DNA of 64,000 nucleotides from Pseudooceanicola sp. (GTDB lineage Bacteria > Pseudomonadota > Alphaproteobacteria > Rhodobacterales > Rhodobacteraceae), in the NCBI RefSeq assembly GCF_029213205.1, contig NZ_JARGNH010000010.1:1-64000 (forward strand), read 5' to 3'. The notes below the pieces were generated by a model. It made no database searches. It was not told the DNA's origin and saw only the letters and a list, made by a program, of their open reading frames with translations. The stretch's first letter is position 1; each line of letters opens with the position of its first letter. This document shows, one piece after another, positions 35,811-43,861 of this stretch. The position numbers and the translations under genes were made by a program.

Positions 35811-36623
35811 TCAGGGCGCCGCCTTTGCCAGCTCAGCAACCGCCGCCGCCATCACCTGCAATCCGGTCACCAGATCGCCCTCATCGGTGTCCTCGCCAAA
35901 GGCATGGCTGATGCCGTTGATCGAGGGCACGAACAGCATCGCCGCATCGCCGCATCGGTGCATCGGGGTGGTCCCGGCGTGGTTCTGTTCGCCCGCAATG
36001 GTGATGTGCATGTCACGGATACCAACGATGTCGCTGACCACACCCACCGCCTCACCGGCCTCGGAAAGCCAGGGACCCTGTTCGATATGGCATTCCAGAA
36101 AGCCGCTGAACCGCGCCGGATCGGCGAAATCACCGGCCAGATGCGCCATCCGTGCCCGCGCCTCGGCAAAGCTGGTGCCAGTGGTGTCGGTCAGGGCATC
36201 CGCCTCGGCCAGGCCGGTGGCGCCGGACCAAACCCGGCTGCCTGTGGTGACCCCGAAACGGCCCTCCTCATCCTGGAAACTGACCGTCGAAATCGGTGGC
36301 CCGCCCGCCGCCATCGCGGCGCGGGCCAGTTCCAGCCCGACGATCACCCCAAGCGCCCCATCCAGCCAGCCGCCCTCGGGCTGGCTGTCGGAATGCGACC
36401 CGACCAACAGCGACCGCCCGGGCGCCAGGCCCCAGACCGACCCGACCGGATCGAACACTGTCTCCAGACCCGCCGCGCGATAGCGCTCGGCCAGCCAATG
36501 CCGCGCCGCGATATCCGGCTCGGAAAATCCAGGCCGGACGACGCCCTTCCCGACTCCCGAGGCGCCAAAGCGGCGCAGCTCATGCAGATCGTTCAAAAAT
36601 CGCTCGGGGTTGACGGGACTCAT
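35811..36623 (-). pseudogene. M20 amidohydrolase (allantoate/N-carbamoyl-amino acid type) with large internal deletion
   Basis: The sequence is clearly the M20 Zn-dependent hydrolase family of allantoate and N-carbamoyl-L-amino acid amidohydrolases. N-terminal ligands are intact: [13 protein letters not shown] with the first His, LDGALGV with the bridging Asp, FQDEEGRFG with Glu, and [13 protein letters not shown] with the next His. After [13 protein letters not shown] the protein jumps to [20 protein letters not shown], which belongs near the C-terminus. The 270 residues therefore lack about 130 normally present, including most of the dimerisation domain and the last metal-ligand histidine. 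The reading frame stays open. The junction at about 35937-35957 has the 8-base unit GATGCGGC repeated in tandem (minus strand), suggesting deletion at a short repeat. It is almost certainly inactive. Confidence 0.85.
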
Positions 36624-36673
36624 CTGGGGCAGCTCGCGTTGCCGCAATTACACGCTGCTGCCGCGGGAAGATC

Positions 36674-36690
36674 AATTATTCATGATAATT
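36674..36690. promoter_or_regulatory. AT-rich inverted repeat upstream of saccharopine dehydrogenase
   Basis: AATTAT and ATAATT are arranged as a perfect inverted repeat with a 5-base spacer in an otherwise GC-rich divergent intergenic region. This is the form of a dimeric regulator site, possibly Lrp/AsnC or LysR-like. Which divergent gene it serves is unknown. Confidence 0.35.
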
Positions 36691-36696
36691 CTCCCA

Positions 36697-36765
36697 CTTC
36701 ATCTTGCCGCAAATATTCTCGGGGGGTCCGGGGGGCAGACAGCCCCCCGGCGGCGCCACCAGCGC
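36697..36765 (-). repeat. GC-rich stem-loop intergenic repeat, copy 3 (inverted)
   Basis: Read on the minus strand, GGGGGG(CTGTCTG)CCCCCC forms a hairpin followed by CCCCCCGAGAATATTTGC and GGCAAGATGAAG, matching the tails of the copies at 8632 and 35660. Here it lies between divergent genes, so it is not simply a terminator. Confidence 0.6.
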
Positions 36766-36835
36766 AATCCGCCGCCGTCCCCGTTGCACCGGTCCCACCG
36801 ATCCCCTAGGGCTGAGTTTCGAAGGGACCACAGGC

Positions 36836-37903
36836 ATGACCCATCTCTGGCTGCGCGCCGAACAACGCCCGAACGAAGACCGCACCGGGCTGACCCCGGA
36901 CGGCGCTGCCAGGCTGATCGCCCAAGGCATCCGCCTGACGGTCGAGGACAGCGGCAACCGGATCCTCCCGACCGCCGCCTATCGCGCCGCGGGGGCCGAG
37001 ATTGCCCCGGCCGGAAGCTGGCCCGGAGCGCCGCGCGATGCGATCATCTTTGGCCTCAAGGAACTGCCCGAGGATGGCAGCCCGCTGCCGCACCGGCACA
37101 TCATGTTCGGCCATGCCTTCAAGGGCCAACCCGCAGGGCGCCTGCTGCTGGAGCGGTTCCGGACCGGGGGGGGCAGGCTCTATGATCTGGAATACCTGCT
37201 CGATGAAGACAGCCGCCGGGTCGCTGCCTTTGGCTATTGGGCGGGCTATGCCGGGGCGGCGGTGGCGTTGAAATGCTGGCTGGCGCAGCGGGCGGGCGGC
37301 CAATGCGGCCCGATCAGCGCCTATCCTGACAAGGCGGCGTTGCTGGCGGATTTGCACGCTGAACTGGCCCGCGAGCTGAGCAAAGGCACCCCGCCGCCCA
37401 GTGCCATCGTCATCGGCGCCCTCGGTCGGGTCGGCAGCGGCGCCAGCAGCCTCTGCGCAGCGATGGGCATCAAGGTAACCAAATGGGACAAGGCGGAAAC
37501 AGCCAGCGGCGGCCCGTTCCCAGAGATCGCCCGACATGATGTCTTTCTCAACTGCATCCTGGCGATGCCCGGCACCCCGGTTCTGGTGCCCGCCGATCTG
37601 CCGGGCCAGCCACGCCAGCTCTCGGTGATCGGGGATATCGCCTGCGATCCAAGTTCAGATTTCTCGCCGATCAAGGTCTATGACCGCACCACCAGCTGGT
37701 CGGACCCGGCGCTGCGGGTCCATGCCACGCCGCCGCTCGACGTGACGGCGATCGACAACCTGCCGTCGCTGCTGCCGCTGGAAAGCTCGCAGGATTACGC
37801 GGCACAGCTGTTGCCCAGCCTTCTCAGCCTCGATGCCATCGACGCCGGGGTCTGGGGCCGGGCCGGGGCGATCTTCGATCACCATATGAGAGAGCGGGCA
37901 TGA
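36836..37903 (+). CDS. Saccharopine dehydrogenase (NAD+, L-lysine-forming type)
   Basis: This 355-residue protein belongs to the alanine-dehydrogenase-like family of lysine-forming saccharopine dehydrogenases, which interconvert saccharopine with lysine and 2-oxoglutarate. The start at 36836 begins MTHLWLRAEQRPNEDRTGLT, the family-typical N-terminus with the basic/acidic pocket. Further landmarks are FGLKELPEDGSPLPHRHIMF, AFGYWAGYAGAAVAL, VIGALGRVGSGA (nucleotide-binding GxGxxG-like loop) and the C-terminal DNLPSLLPLESSQDYA. It overlaps the start of a second saccharopine-type gene by ATGA, but that gene is broken, so the original two-enzyme lysine/saccharopine unit has been reduced to this one. 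Confidence 0.92.
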   Translation: MTHLWLRAEQRPNEDRTGLTPDGAARLIAQGIRLTVEDSGNRILPTAAYRAAGAEIAPAGSWPGAPRDAIIFGLKELPEDGSPLPHRHIMFGHAFKGQPAGRLLLERFRTGGGRLYDLEYLLDEDSRRVAAFGYWAGYAGAAVALKCWLAQRAGGQCGPISAYPDKAALLADLHAELARELSKGTPPPSAIVIGALGRVGSGASSLCAAMGIKVTKWDKAETASGGPFPEIARHDVFLNCILAMPGTPVLVPADLPGQPRQLSVIGDIACDPSSDFSPIKVYDRTTSWSDPALRVHATPPLDVTAIDNLPSLLPLESSQDYAAQLLPSLLSLDAIDAGVWGRAGAIFDHHMRERA

Positions 37904-38037
37904 CCATCCATTGCCGCGGCACCGGCCTGTCGGCGCTGCCGGGGCTGCGGCGGCTGATCCAGAACCAACATCCGCTGATCGTCTGAAACCGGACCCTCGA
38001 CGGGGCCCGGGCCGAGATCGTCGAGCATCTGGCCTGA
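37900..38037 (+). pseudogene. Remnant of a second saccharopine dehydrogenase gene
   Basis: The fragment starts at the ATG overlapping the previous stop and reads MTIHCRGTGLSALPGLRRLI and QNQHPLIV, then TGA, then NRTLDGARAEIVEHLA and a final TGA. Intact relatives, from memory, begin with a similar HWCGTGLSAIPGLRRLI block followed by VVWNRT, so the internal TGA (37984-37986) sits exactly where a TGG tryptophan codon is expected. Only about 45 of the usual several hundred residues remain, and the rest is deleted up to the convergent GST gene. Both a nonsense change and a large 3' deletion are present. Confidence 0.75.
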
Positions 38038-38047
38038 GGCCGAGGGA

Positions 38048-38067
38048 CGCGGCAGCTTTCTGCCGCG
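38048..38067. terminator. Hairpin between convergent genes
   Basis: A perfect 8-bp stem (CGCGGCAG / CTGCCGCG, loop CTTT) lies between the saccharopine remnant and the convergent GST gene. There is no T-run, so termination is uncertain. Confidence 0.45.
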
Positions 38068-38081
38068 CCCGTGGTGTCGAC

Positions 38082-38675
38082 TCACCCCTTGACCATTTCC
38101 GTCACTTTCTGGAACGCCGGGCGGTCGCGCATCCGTTTGGCATAGGCCGCCAGTGTCCCGTTGACCTCGGGGAATTTGGCGCCGCGTGCCCAGTTCAGGC
38201 AGTGCACCGCCAGGAAATCGGGCACAGTCACCTCATCCCCCATCAGATAGGGCCCCTGAAAGCGCGCCGCGAGCCGGTCGAGGTTGCGGCCAAATTCGCC
38301 TGACAGCGAGGCTTTGACCGCTGGCACCCGCTGATCCTCGGGCAGGATGAAACTGTGCCGCGCTGCGGTCCAGAGCGGCGCCTCAAGCTCGTCCAGAATC
38401 TGATGGGTCATCCCGTCCTGTCTGGCCCGTGCGATGCTGCCGGCCGGGGCGGTGAATTGCCCGTGCTTGTCGGCCAGATAGGTCATGATCGCGACGGAAT
38501 CGGTCAGCGCCTCGCCATCGGCCAGCAGCACTGGAATCTTGCCCAGGGTCGAGTGTTCAAGGACCTTGGCGGAATGCGGCCGTTCACTGTGATGCTCATA
38601 GGGCTGGCCCAACTCCTCCAGCATCCAGATCACGCGAAACGTGCGCGATTGTAGTCCTCCGATCACTTCATACAT
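38082..38675 (-). CDS. Glutathione S-transferase family protein
   Basis: This 197-residue cytosolic GST-type protein has an N-terminal thioredoxin-like domain with a catalytic-region serine in LQSRTFRVIWMLEELGQPYE, the cis-proline in GKIPVLL and the glutathione-contact motif LTDSVAIMTYLADKH (residues about 59-73). An all-helical C-terminal domain follows (YLMGDEVTVPDFLAVHCLNW). The subgroup resembles alphaproteobacterial stand-alone GSTs; the substrate is unknown. It is separated from the upstream hydrolase gene by 11 bases on the same strand, so it may be the last gene of the leuS-lptE-holA-hydrolase unit. Confidence 0.87.
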   Translation of the reverse strand: MYEVIGGLQSRTFRVIWMLEELGQPYEHHSERPHSAKVLEHSTLGKIPVLLADGEALTDSVAIMTYLADKHGQFTAPAGSIARARQDGMTHQILDELEAPLWTAARHSFILPEDQRVPAVKASLSGEFGRNLDRLAARFQGPYLMGDEVTVPDFLAVHCLNWARGAKFPEVNGTLAAYAKRMRDRPAFQKVTEMVKG

Positions 38676-38686
38676 CTTGTCGCTCC

Positions 38687-39499
38687 CTATTTATGGCGAA
38701 CCTCAACCCCGGCCCGGTCCGGCAAACCTACAGCATCCAGACGCAGCCCGGTCAGAAAATCAATCACCACCGCGCGCGCGCGCTCGGGGCGCGACCCGGC
38801 GCCGCGTCCCGACACCTCGCGGTGATTGGCGCCCGCAACGATCGCCAGCCATTTGCGGCCATCGGCGGGCAGGCCGTCAAAGGCCGCCAGCCGGGTCTGC
38901 CAGCCGCCTTCGATCGCGGAATCCCTGGTGCCGGTCACCAGCAGCATCGGCTTGGACAGGCCCGCCCAGGCGCCGGGGGGGAATCTGTCGCCCAACCCCT
39001 GCGGTGAAAGCGCGATATAAGCGTCAAAGCGGTCCTTGCCGGTGATCCCAAGCGAATTCTGCGCCCCGGCCTCGATCATCGTGGTCTGGGCGCCCATCGA
39101 ATGGCCGCCGAGCACCTTTGGCTTCGGCAGACATCCTGCTGCGGCCTCGGCCCGGGCCAGAGTCGCGGCGATATCTGCAGCGCGCTGCCGGTTTGCTGTC
39201 GGGTCGGCGACCGCCTCGGCCAGCGCGGCGCGGCGGTTATCAGCCCGCAGAACCGCGCGGATCGCCGCCCGGCCGCTCAGCGCATGGCCCATCACCCAGG
39301 TGTCAAAGCCTGCAACGGCGGCGCCCTGGGCCAGATCCGACAGGCCGGTTTCATCGCCGCCAAAGCCATGCGACAGGATCAGCAGTGGCGGACAGGGTCC
39401 GGTCGCCGGGTAGTGGCGCAGCGCCGGTTCCGCCTTGGTCGTCAGCGGCAGTATCAGCGCCAGTGCGACAGCGATCCAGCGCCAGGCAACATGGCTCAC
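38687..39499 (-). CDS. Secreted alpha/beta hydrolase
   Basis: This 270-residue protein carries a signal peptide (WIAVALALILPLTTKAEPAL) and an alpha/beta-hydrolase fold of the dienelactone-hydrolase/PET-hydrolase-like type. The oxyanion region is LLILSHGFGGDETGL and the nucleophile elbow is LGGHSMGAQTT with Ser at about residue 134; probable Asp and His are in TGTRDSAIEGG and GANHREVSG. It is therefore likely a periplasmic esterase of unknown substrate. Its ATG overlaps the holA stop as ATGA, which couples it to a housekeeping operon. Confidence 0.85.
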   Translation of the reverse strand: MSHVAWRWIAVALALILPLTTKAEPALRHYPATGPCPPLLILSHGFGGDETGLSDLAQGAAVAGFDTWVMGHALSGRAAIRAVLRADNRRAALAEAVADPTANRQRAADIAATLARAEAAAGCLPKPKVLGGHSMGAQTTMIEAGAQNSLGITGKDRFDAYIALSPQGLGDRFPPGAWAGLSKPMLLVTGTRDSAIEGGWQTRLAAFDGLPADGRKWLAIVAGANHREVSGRGAGSRPERARAVVIDFLTGLRLDAVGLPDRAGVEVRHK

Positions 39500-40524
39500 C
39501 GCCGGTTTCCCATCATTGCCAGCCGGATCAGAGTGCGTTCGACCAGCGCCATATCCGGCGCGGTGCGCCCGGCCGAGCGCAGGGCAAGGTCGGTATCGGT
39601 GAGCAGCGTCAGCGCATCCTCAAGCCGCGGCGCACCCCAGCCCTGGGCCTGACGCAGGATCCGATCGCGACGCGGGCCAAAGACCGGCGGGCGCAACCGC
39701 CCGATGCCCTCGCCGGGGCCGCCGGGATCCGAGGCGACCGCATAGAGCATCCGGAAATGCCGCATCGCGCCGATACAGAGCGCCACCGCCTGGATTCCCT
39801 GCGCCCTGAGTCGCCGCATCACCGGGCCGATTTCGCCGGGCCGGGCGTCGGCCACCACGTCCAGAACATCATCAATCCCGGCCTCGGTCGAGATCGGCGC
39901 ACAGGCGGCGATATCCTCGCCGAGGACCGGCACTGGATCGCCAAGCTTGTAAATCGCAAGCTTCTCGATGGTCTGGCGAAAATCGCCGGGATCGAGGATC
40001 TGCGCCAGCGCCGTCAGATCGCGGGTCGCGTCGCTGCTGAGTTTGTTCAGACCGGCGGATTTCAACATCGCGTCAATCTCAGCCCGGCCCGGCGGTTCGT
40101 CGTAGATCCCAACGGCATAGGCGTTCTTGTGCGCCTCAAAGAATTTCCGCAGCTTCGAGGTCGGTCGCAGGGTGCCCGCGGTGACGATGATCTGGGCGTC
40201 GCCCTCGGCCCAATCCTGCAGGCCCGGCAGAATCTGCGGCGCCAGCGCCTCGCCCGCCCCTTCGACCAGCACCACCCGGGGGCCGGGAAAGAAGCCCACC
40301 GCCTTGATCGCATCGCTCAACTGCGCCGGGTCCTTGCGCAGATCGCCCGCCGGGATCCGGGTCAGGCGCATTTCTTCTTCGCCAGTCGGGCCGACCAGCG
40401 CCTTGATCACCTGTTGCCGCCGCAGCGCCACCCGCATCGCATCGCCGCCATAGATCAGCAGCCCGGTCCGCGCGGGATCAGGCCGCGCGAAATAGCCCGG
40501 AGCGTCGCGCGGCGTCAGTTTCAT
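39496..40524 (-). CDS. holA: DNA polymerase III subunit delta
   Basis: The delta subunit opens the beta clamp within the clamp-loader complex. The 342-residue length and the N-terminal LLIYGGDAMRVALRRQQ block, the PGPRVVLVEGAGE strand and the C-terminal helical clamp-loader domain fit HolA. The three-domain AAA-like layout lacks a functional Walker A, as expected for delta. It overlaps lptE upstream and the hydrolase gene downstream, each by ATGA. The order leuS-lptE-holA is conserved in alphaproteobacteria and in more distant proteobacteria. Confidence 0.92.
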   Translation of the reverse strand: MKLTPRDAPGYFARPDPARTGLLIYGGDAMRVALRRQQVIKALVGPTGEEEMRLTRIPAGDLRKDPAQLSDAIKAVGFFPGPRVVLVEGAGEALAPQILPGLQDWAEGDAQIIVTAGTLRPTSKLRKFFEAHKNAYAVGIYDEPPGRAEIDAMLKSAGLNKLSSDATRDLTALAQILDPGDFRQTIEKLAIYKLGDPVPVLGEDIAACAPISTEAGIDDVLDVVADARPGEIGPVMRRLRAQGIQAVALCIGAMRHFRMLYAVASDPGGPGEGIGRLRPPVFGPRRDRILRQAQGWGAPRLEDALTLLTDTDLALRSAGRTAPDMALVERTLIRLAMMGNRR

Positions 40525-41015
40525 ATCGGCAGATCCACCGCCACGGCCTCAAGCCTGACAATCACCAAATTGGCCAGGATGACCATCAGCCGCTCACGCG
40601 CATCGCGCCGCGCCGCCTGGGTCGCGACCGTCGATCCGGTGGTCGAATAGCTGGTGAAGCTGTCCACCTTGCCCTTGTTCAGGACCACGCTGCTGGCCGC
40701 GTCTTTCAACTGGTAAGTGATTGTTCCGATAACGTTAAACCGGGTGGTGATATTGCTGGTGGAGATCGCCATACGTTCCTCGGCGACCTTGGTGGCATAC
40801 GCCAGCACCAATCCACCCTCAGGCGCCCGGCCCAGCCGGGTTTCCACCTCGCGCACGAAAATGTAATCTTCGGTGGTTTGCGGATCAGCGGGGCGCACCC
40901 GGCCGATGAGGCGGCTGCCACCACCGCCCGGCGCATAGACCGGTTCAAAGCCGCAGGCTGCGAGGGCCGCCGCGGCGCCGAACATCAGGAATTTTCGGCG
41001 CTCAGGCGACCACAT
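40521..41015 (-). CDS. lptE: LPS assembly lipoprotein LptE
   Basis: LptE is the outer-membrane lipoprotein that plugs the LptD barrel during lipopolysaccharide insertion. The 164-residue precursor has an N-terminal basic segment, a hydrophobic helix and the lipobox [14 protein letters not shown], with lipidated Cys at about residue 21. Low conservation of the body is normal for this family; identification rests on the lipobox-FEPVY signature plus position between leuS and holA. The start overlaps the end of leuS by 14 bases. It fits with kdsA and kps genes in the window, all concerned with envelope polysaccharides. Confidence 0.88.
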   Translation of the reverse strand: MWSPERRKFLMFGAAAALAACGFEPVYAPGGGGSRLIGRVRPADPQTTEDYIFVREVETRLGRAPEGGLVLAYATKVAEERMAISTSNITTRFNVIGTITYQLKDAASSVVLNKGKVDSFTSYSTTGSTVATQAARRDARERLMVILANLVIVRLEAVAVDLPI

Positions 41016-43710
41016 TCACGATCCTACCGGGGACGACGATCACCTTGCGGGGCTGTGCCCCATCCAGCGCCCTTTGCACATTCTCAACCGCCAGCGCGGC
41101 CTTTTCAACCTCGGCGTTACCCAGGTCGCGGGGCACGGTGATTTCGCCCCGGCGTTTCCCGTTGACCTGGATCGGCAGGGTGACCGTATCCTCGATCAGC
41201 ATTGCCGGATCGGCCACCGGCCATTCGGCTTCGGCAACCAGCCCCTGGCCACCCAGCAGCGCCCAGATGTCTTCGGCCAGATGCGGGGTCATTGGCGACA
41301 TCAGCTGCGCCAAGGTCTGCATCGCCTGACGTTTCACCGCGGATGTGGCAGCGGATTTCGACAGCGCGTTGGTATAGCCATAAAGCTTGGCAATCGCGGC
41401 GTTGAAACCGAAGCTTTCGACGCCCAGGGTGACCTCGTGAATCGCCTTGTGCATCTCGCGCAGCAGGGCGGTGTCGGCCTCGGGCTTGCCGGTATTGTCG
41501 CTGCCGGTGTTGTCGCTGGCCGCCAACTCGACCGCGATGCGATGCACCCGCGACAGATGCTTATGCGCAGCCTCGGCACCCGCGGCGGTCCATTCCACGT
41601 CACGCTCCGGCGGACTGTCAGAGAGGACGAACCAGCGGGCGGTGTCGGCACCATATTGATCAATGATCGCCACCGGATCGACGACATTGTTCTTGGATTT
41701 CGACATCTTGGCCGAGGGGATGATCTTCACGAAGCGGCCCGCTTCGTAATCCTCCAGCCAGAGGTTGTTCAACGCCAAGACATCGGAGGTAGCAATCCCC
41801 CGCTGCTCAGCGAGCGCTCTAACTACCGCGCGTTTGTCCCCCTGAGCGCCATTGGGATCCGTGAAATCAATGACTTCTTCAGGATACAGATAGACCGGGC
41901 GAGCCGATGGCGCGTCCTCAAAATCGCCGTCCCAAATCTCATTCAGGCCCGTTACATGTTGATAGATCGCGTGAGTCACCATGCCTTGGGTAAAGAGCGC
42001 GTCGAAGGGTTCCTTGGATTTCTCCGGCAGATGGCCACAGATATGCATCGCCCGGGCAAAGAACCGGGAATAGAGCAGGTGCAGGATCGCGTGTTCGATG
42101 CCGCCGATATATTGATCGACATTCATCCAATACTCGGCCTCGGCCGCTTCGGTCGGGGTGCTGGCGCGCGGCGCGGTGAAGCGGGCGAAATACCAGGAGC
42201 TGTCAACGAAGGTGTCCATCGTATCGGTTTCGCGTTGCGCGGGCGCACCGCAGGCGGGACAGGCGCAGTTGCGCCAGGTCGGGTGCCGGTCCAGCGGATT
42301 GCCCGGCACGTCAAAGCTGACATCATAGGGCAGCTTGATCGGCAGGTTCTCTTTCTTTTCCGGCACCACACCGCAGGCGTCGCAATGCACCACCGGGATC
42401 GGGCAGCCCCAATAGCGCTGCCGCGACAGGCCCCAGTCGCGCAGCCGGAACTTGGTCACGCCCTGGCCGACGCCCTTCGATTCGCAGAAGACGATGGCGG
42501 CGTCGATCGCCTCTTGCCCGGTCGCGACCTCGTCCCAGTTGAACGCCCGGGTCCAGCGCACCTTGTCGGTCTTTGGCGGCACAAAGGCCGCGCTGGCCGG
42601 GTAATCGCCCTTGATCGGCTCAAAGCAGGGCAGGATCGGCAGGCCGTATTTGCTGGCGAAATCATGGTCGCGCTGATCGTGCGCAGGCACCCCAAAGATC
42701 GCGCCGGTGCCGTAATCCATCAGGATGAAATTGGCGATGTAGACCGGCAATTCCAACGACGTATCAAAGGGATGACGCACCTTCAGCCCAGTGTCATAGC
42801 CCAGCTTTTCGGCGGTTTCGATGGCCTCTTCGGTGGTGCCACCCTGACGCGCCTCGACGCAGAATTCCGCAACTGCCGGATCGTGCCGCTCAAGCTCTTT
42901 GGCCAAGGGATGATCGGGTGAAATGCCGACAAATGAGGCGCCGAGCAGCGTGTCGGGCCGGGTGGTATAGACCTCGATCCGATCATGGCCATGCTCGGGG
43001 TCGACCAGCCCAAACGAGAATTGCAGCCCGCGCGACTTGCCGATCCAGTTGGCCTGCATCAGCTTGACCTTGGACGGCCAATCGTCGAGCCCGTCGAGCG
43101 CGTCGAGCAATTCGCCCGCCATGTCGGAAATCTTGAAGAACCATTGGGTCAGTTCGCGCCGTTCGACCACTGCGCCAGAGCGCCAGCCACGACCGTTTTC
43201 GACCTGCTCATTGGCCAGAACCGTCATGTCGACGGGATCCCAGTTCACCACCGCGTTCTTGCGATAGACCAGACCCTTTTCGAGGAAATCGAGGAACAGT
43301 GCCTGCTGCTGGCCGTAATATTCCGGGTCGCAGGTGGCGAACATCCGGGTCCAGTCGAGCGAAAAGCCCAGGGGCTTCATCTGTTCGACCATCGTGTCGA
43401 TGTTGGAATAGGTCCAGTCCTTGGGGTGGCCGCCGATGGCCATCGCCGCGTTCTCGGCGGGCATGCCAAAGGCATCGAACCCCATCGGATGCAGCACGTT
43501 ATGCCCGGTCGCGCGTTTGAACCGCGCCACCACATCGCCCATCGTGTAATTGCGCACATGGCCGATATGGATGCGCCCCGAAGGGTAGGGAAACATCTCG
43601 AGCACATAGTATTTCGGCCGCGACGGATCACGCTCGGCGCGAAAAATCCCCGCATCCTCCCAGGCTTCTTGCCATTTCGCTTCGATTGTTGCGGGGTCGT
43701 AGCGGGTCAT
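41002..43710 (-). CDS. leuS: Leucyl-tRNA synthetase with unusual insertion
   Basis: LeuS charges tRNA-Leu. Class I motifs are present: [14 protein letters not shown] (HIGH, about residues 43-56) and [10 protein letters not shown] (KMSKS, about 662-671). The CP1 editing domain ([20 protein letters not shown]) and a Cys-pair zinc region (CDACG...CPACG) are intact. At 902 residues it is longer than usual. Extra residues about 612-655 ([20 protein letters not shown] to LWLEDYEAG), just before the KMSKS loop, use codons such as AGA, GTA, CCT and ATT that the rest avoids. A 15-base near-perfect tandem repeat at about 41489-41518 encodes the duplicated DNTGS-type segment. It heads the leuS-lptE-holA operon. 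Confidence 0.95.
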   Translation of the reverse strand: MTRYDPATIEAKWQEAWEDAGIFRAERDPSRPKYYVLEMFPYPSGRIHIGHVRNYTMGDVVARFKRATGHNVLHPMGFDAFGMPAENAAMAIGGHPKDWTYSNIDTMVEQMKPLGFSLDWTRMFATCDPEYYGQQQALFLDFLEKGLVYRKNAVVNWDPVDMTVLANEQVENGRGWRSGAVVERRELTQWFFKISDMAGELLDALDGLDDWPSKVKLMQANWIGKSRGLQFSFGLVDPEHGHDRIEVYTTRPDTLLGASFVGISPDHPLAKELERHDPAVAEFCVEARQGGTTEEAIETAEKLGYDTGLKVRHPFDTSLELPVYIANFILMDYGTGAIFGVPAHDQRDHDFASKYGLPILPCFEPIKGDYPASAAFVPPKTDKVRWTRAFNWDEVATGQEAIDAAIVFCESKGVGQGVTKFRLRDWGLSRQRYWGCPIPVVHCDACGVVPEKKENLPIKLPYDVSFDVPGNPLDRHPTWRNCACPACGAPAQRETDTMDTFVDSSWYFARFTAPRASTPTEAAEAEYWMNVDQYIGGIEHAILHLLYSRFFARAMHICGHLPEKSKEPFDALFTQGMVTHAIYQHVTGLNEIWDGDFEDAPSARPVYLYPEEVIDFTDPNGAQGDKRAVVRALAEQRGIATSDVLALNNLWLEDYEAGRFVKIIPSAKMSKSKNNVVDPVAIIDQYGADTARWFVLSDSPPERDVEWTAAGAEAAHKHLSRVHRIAVELAASDNTGSDNTGKPEADTALLREMHKAIHEVTLGVESFGFNAAIAKLYGYTNALSKSAATSAVKRQAMQTLAQLMSPMTPHLAEDIWALLGGQGLVAEAEWPVADPAMLIEDTVTLPIQVNGKRRGEITVPRDLGNAEVEKAALAVENVQRALDGAQPRKVIVVPGRIVNVVA

Positions 43711-43861
43711 GCAGGCATTCCCTCATGCATTCTTAAGGTCCGCTGGGGTGATATGCGGCAATTCCGCAAGGGTCCAGTGCGATTGCGGGTCGGGCCGGTC
43801 CCCAGGGCTGTTCTTGACGGTTGGCGCGCGTATAATGGACAGAACGATACCCCGAGGCCGC

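Noticed and set aside
41074-42921. Plus-strand ORF of 615 codons opposite leuS
   Set aside because: leuS carries HIGH and KMSKS on the minus strand; the plus frame is an antisense artefact.
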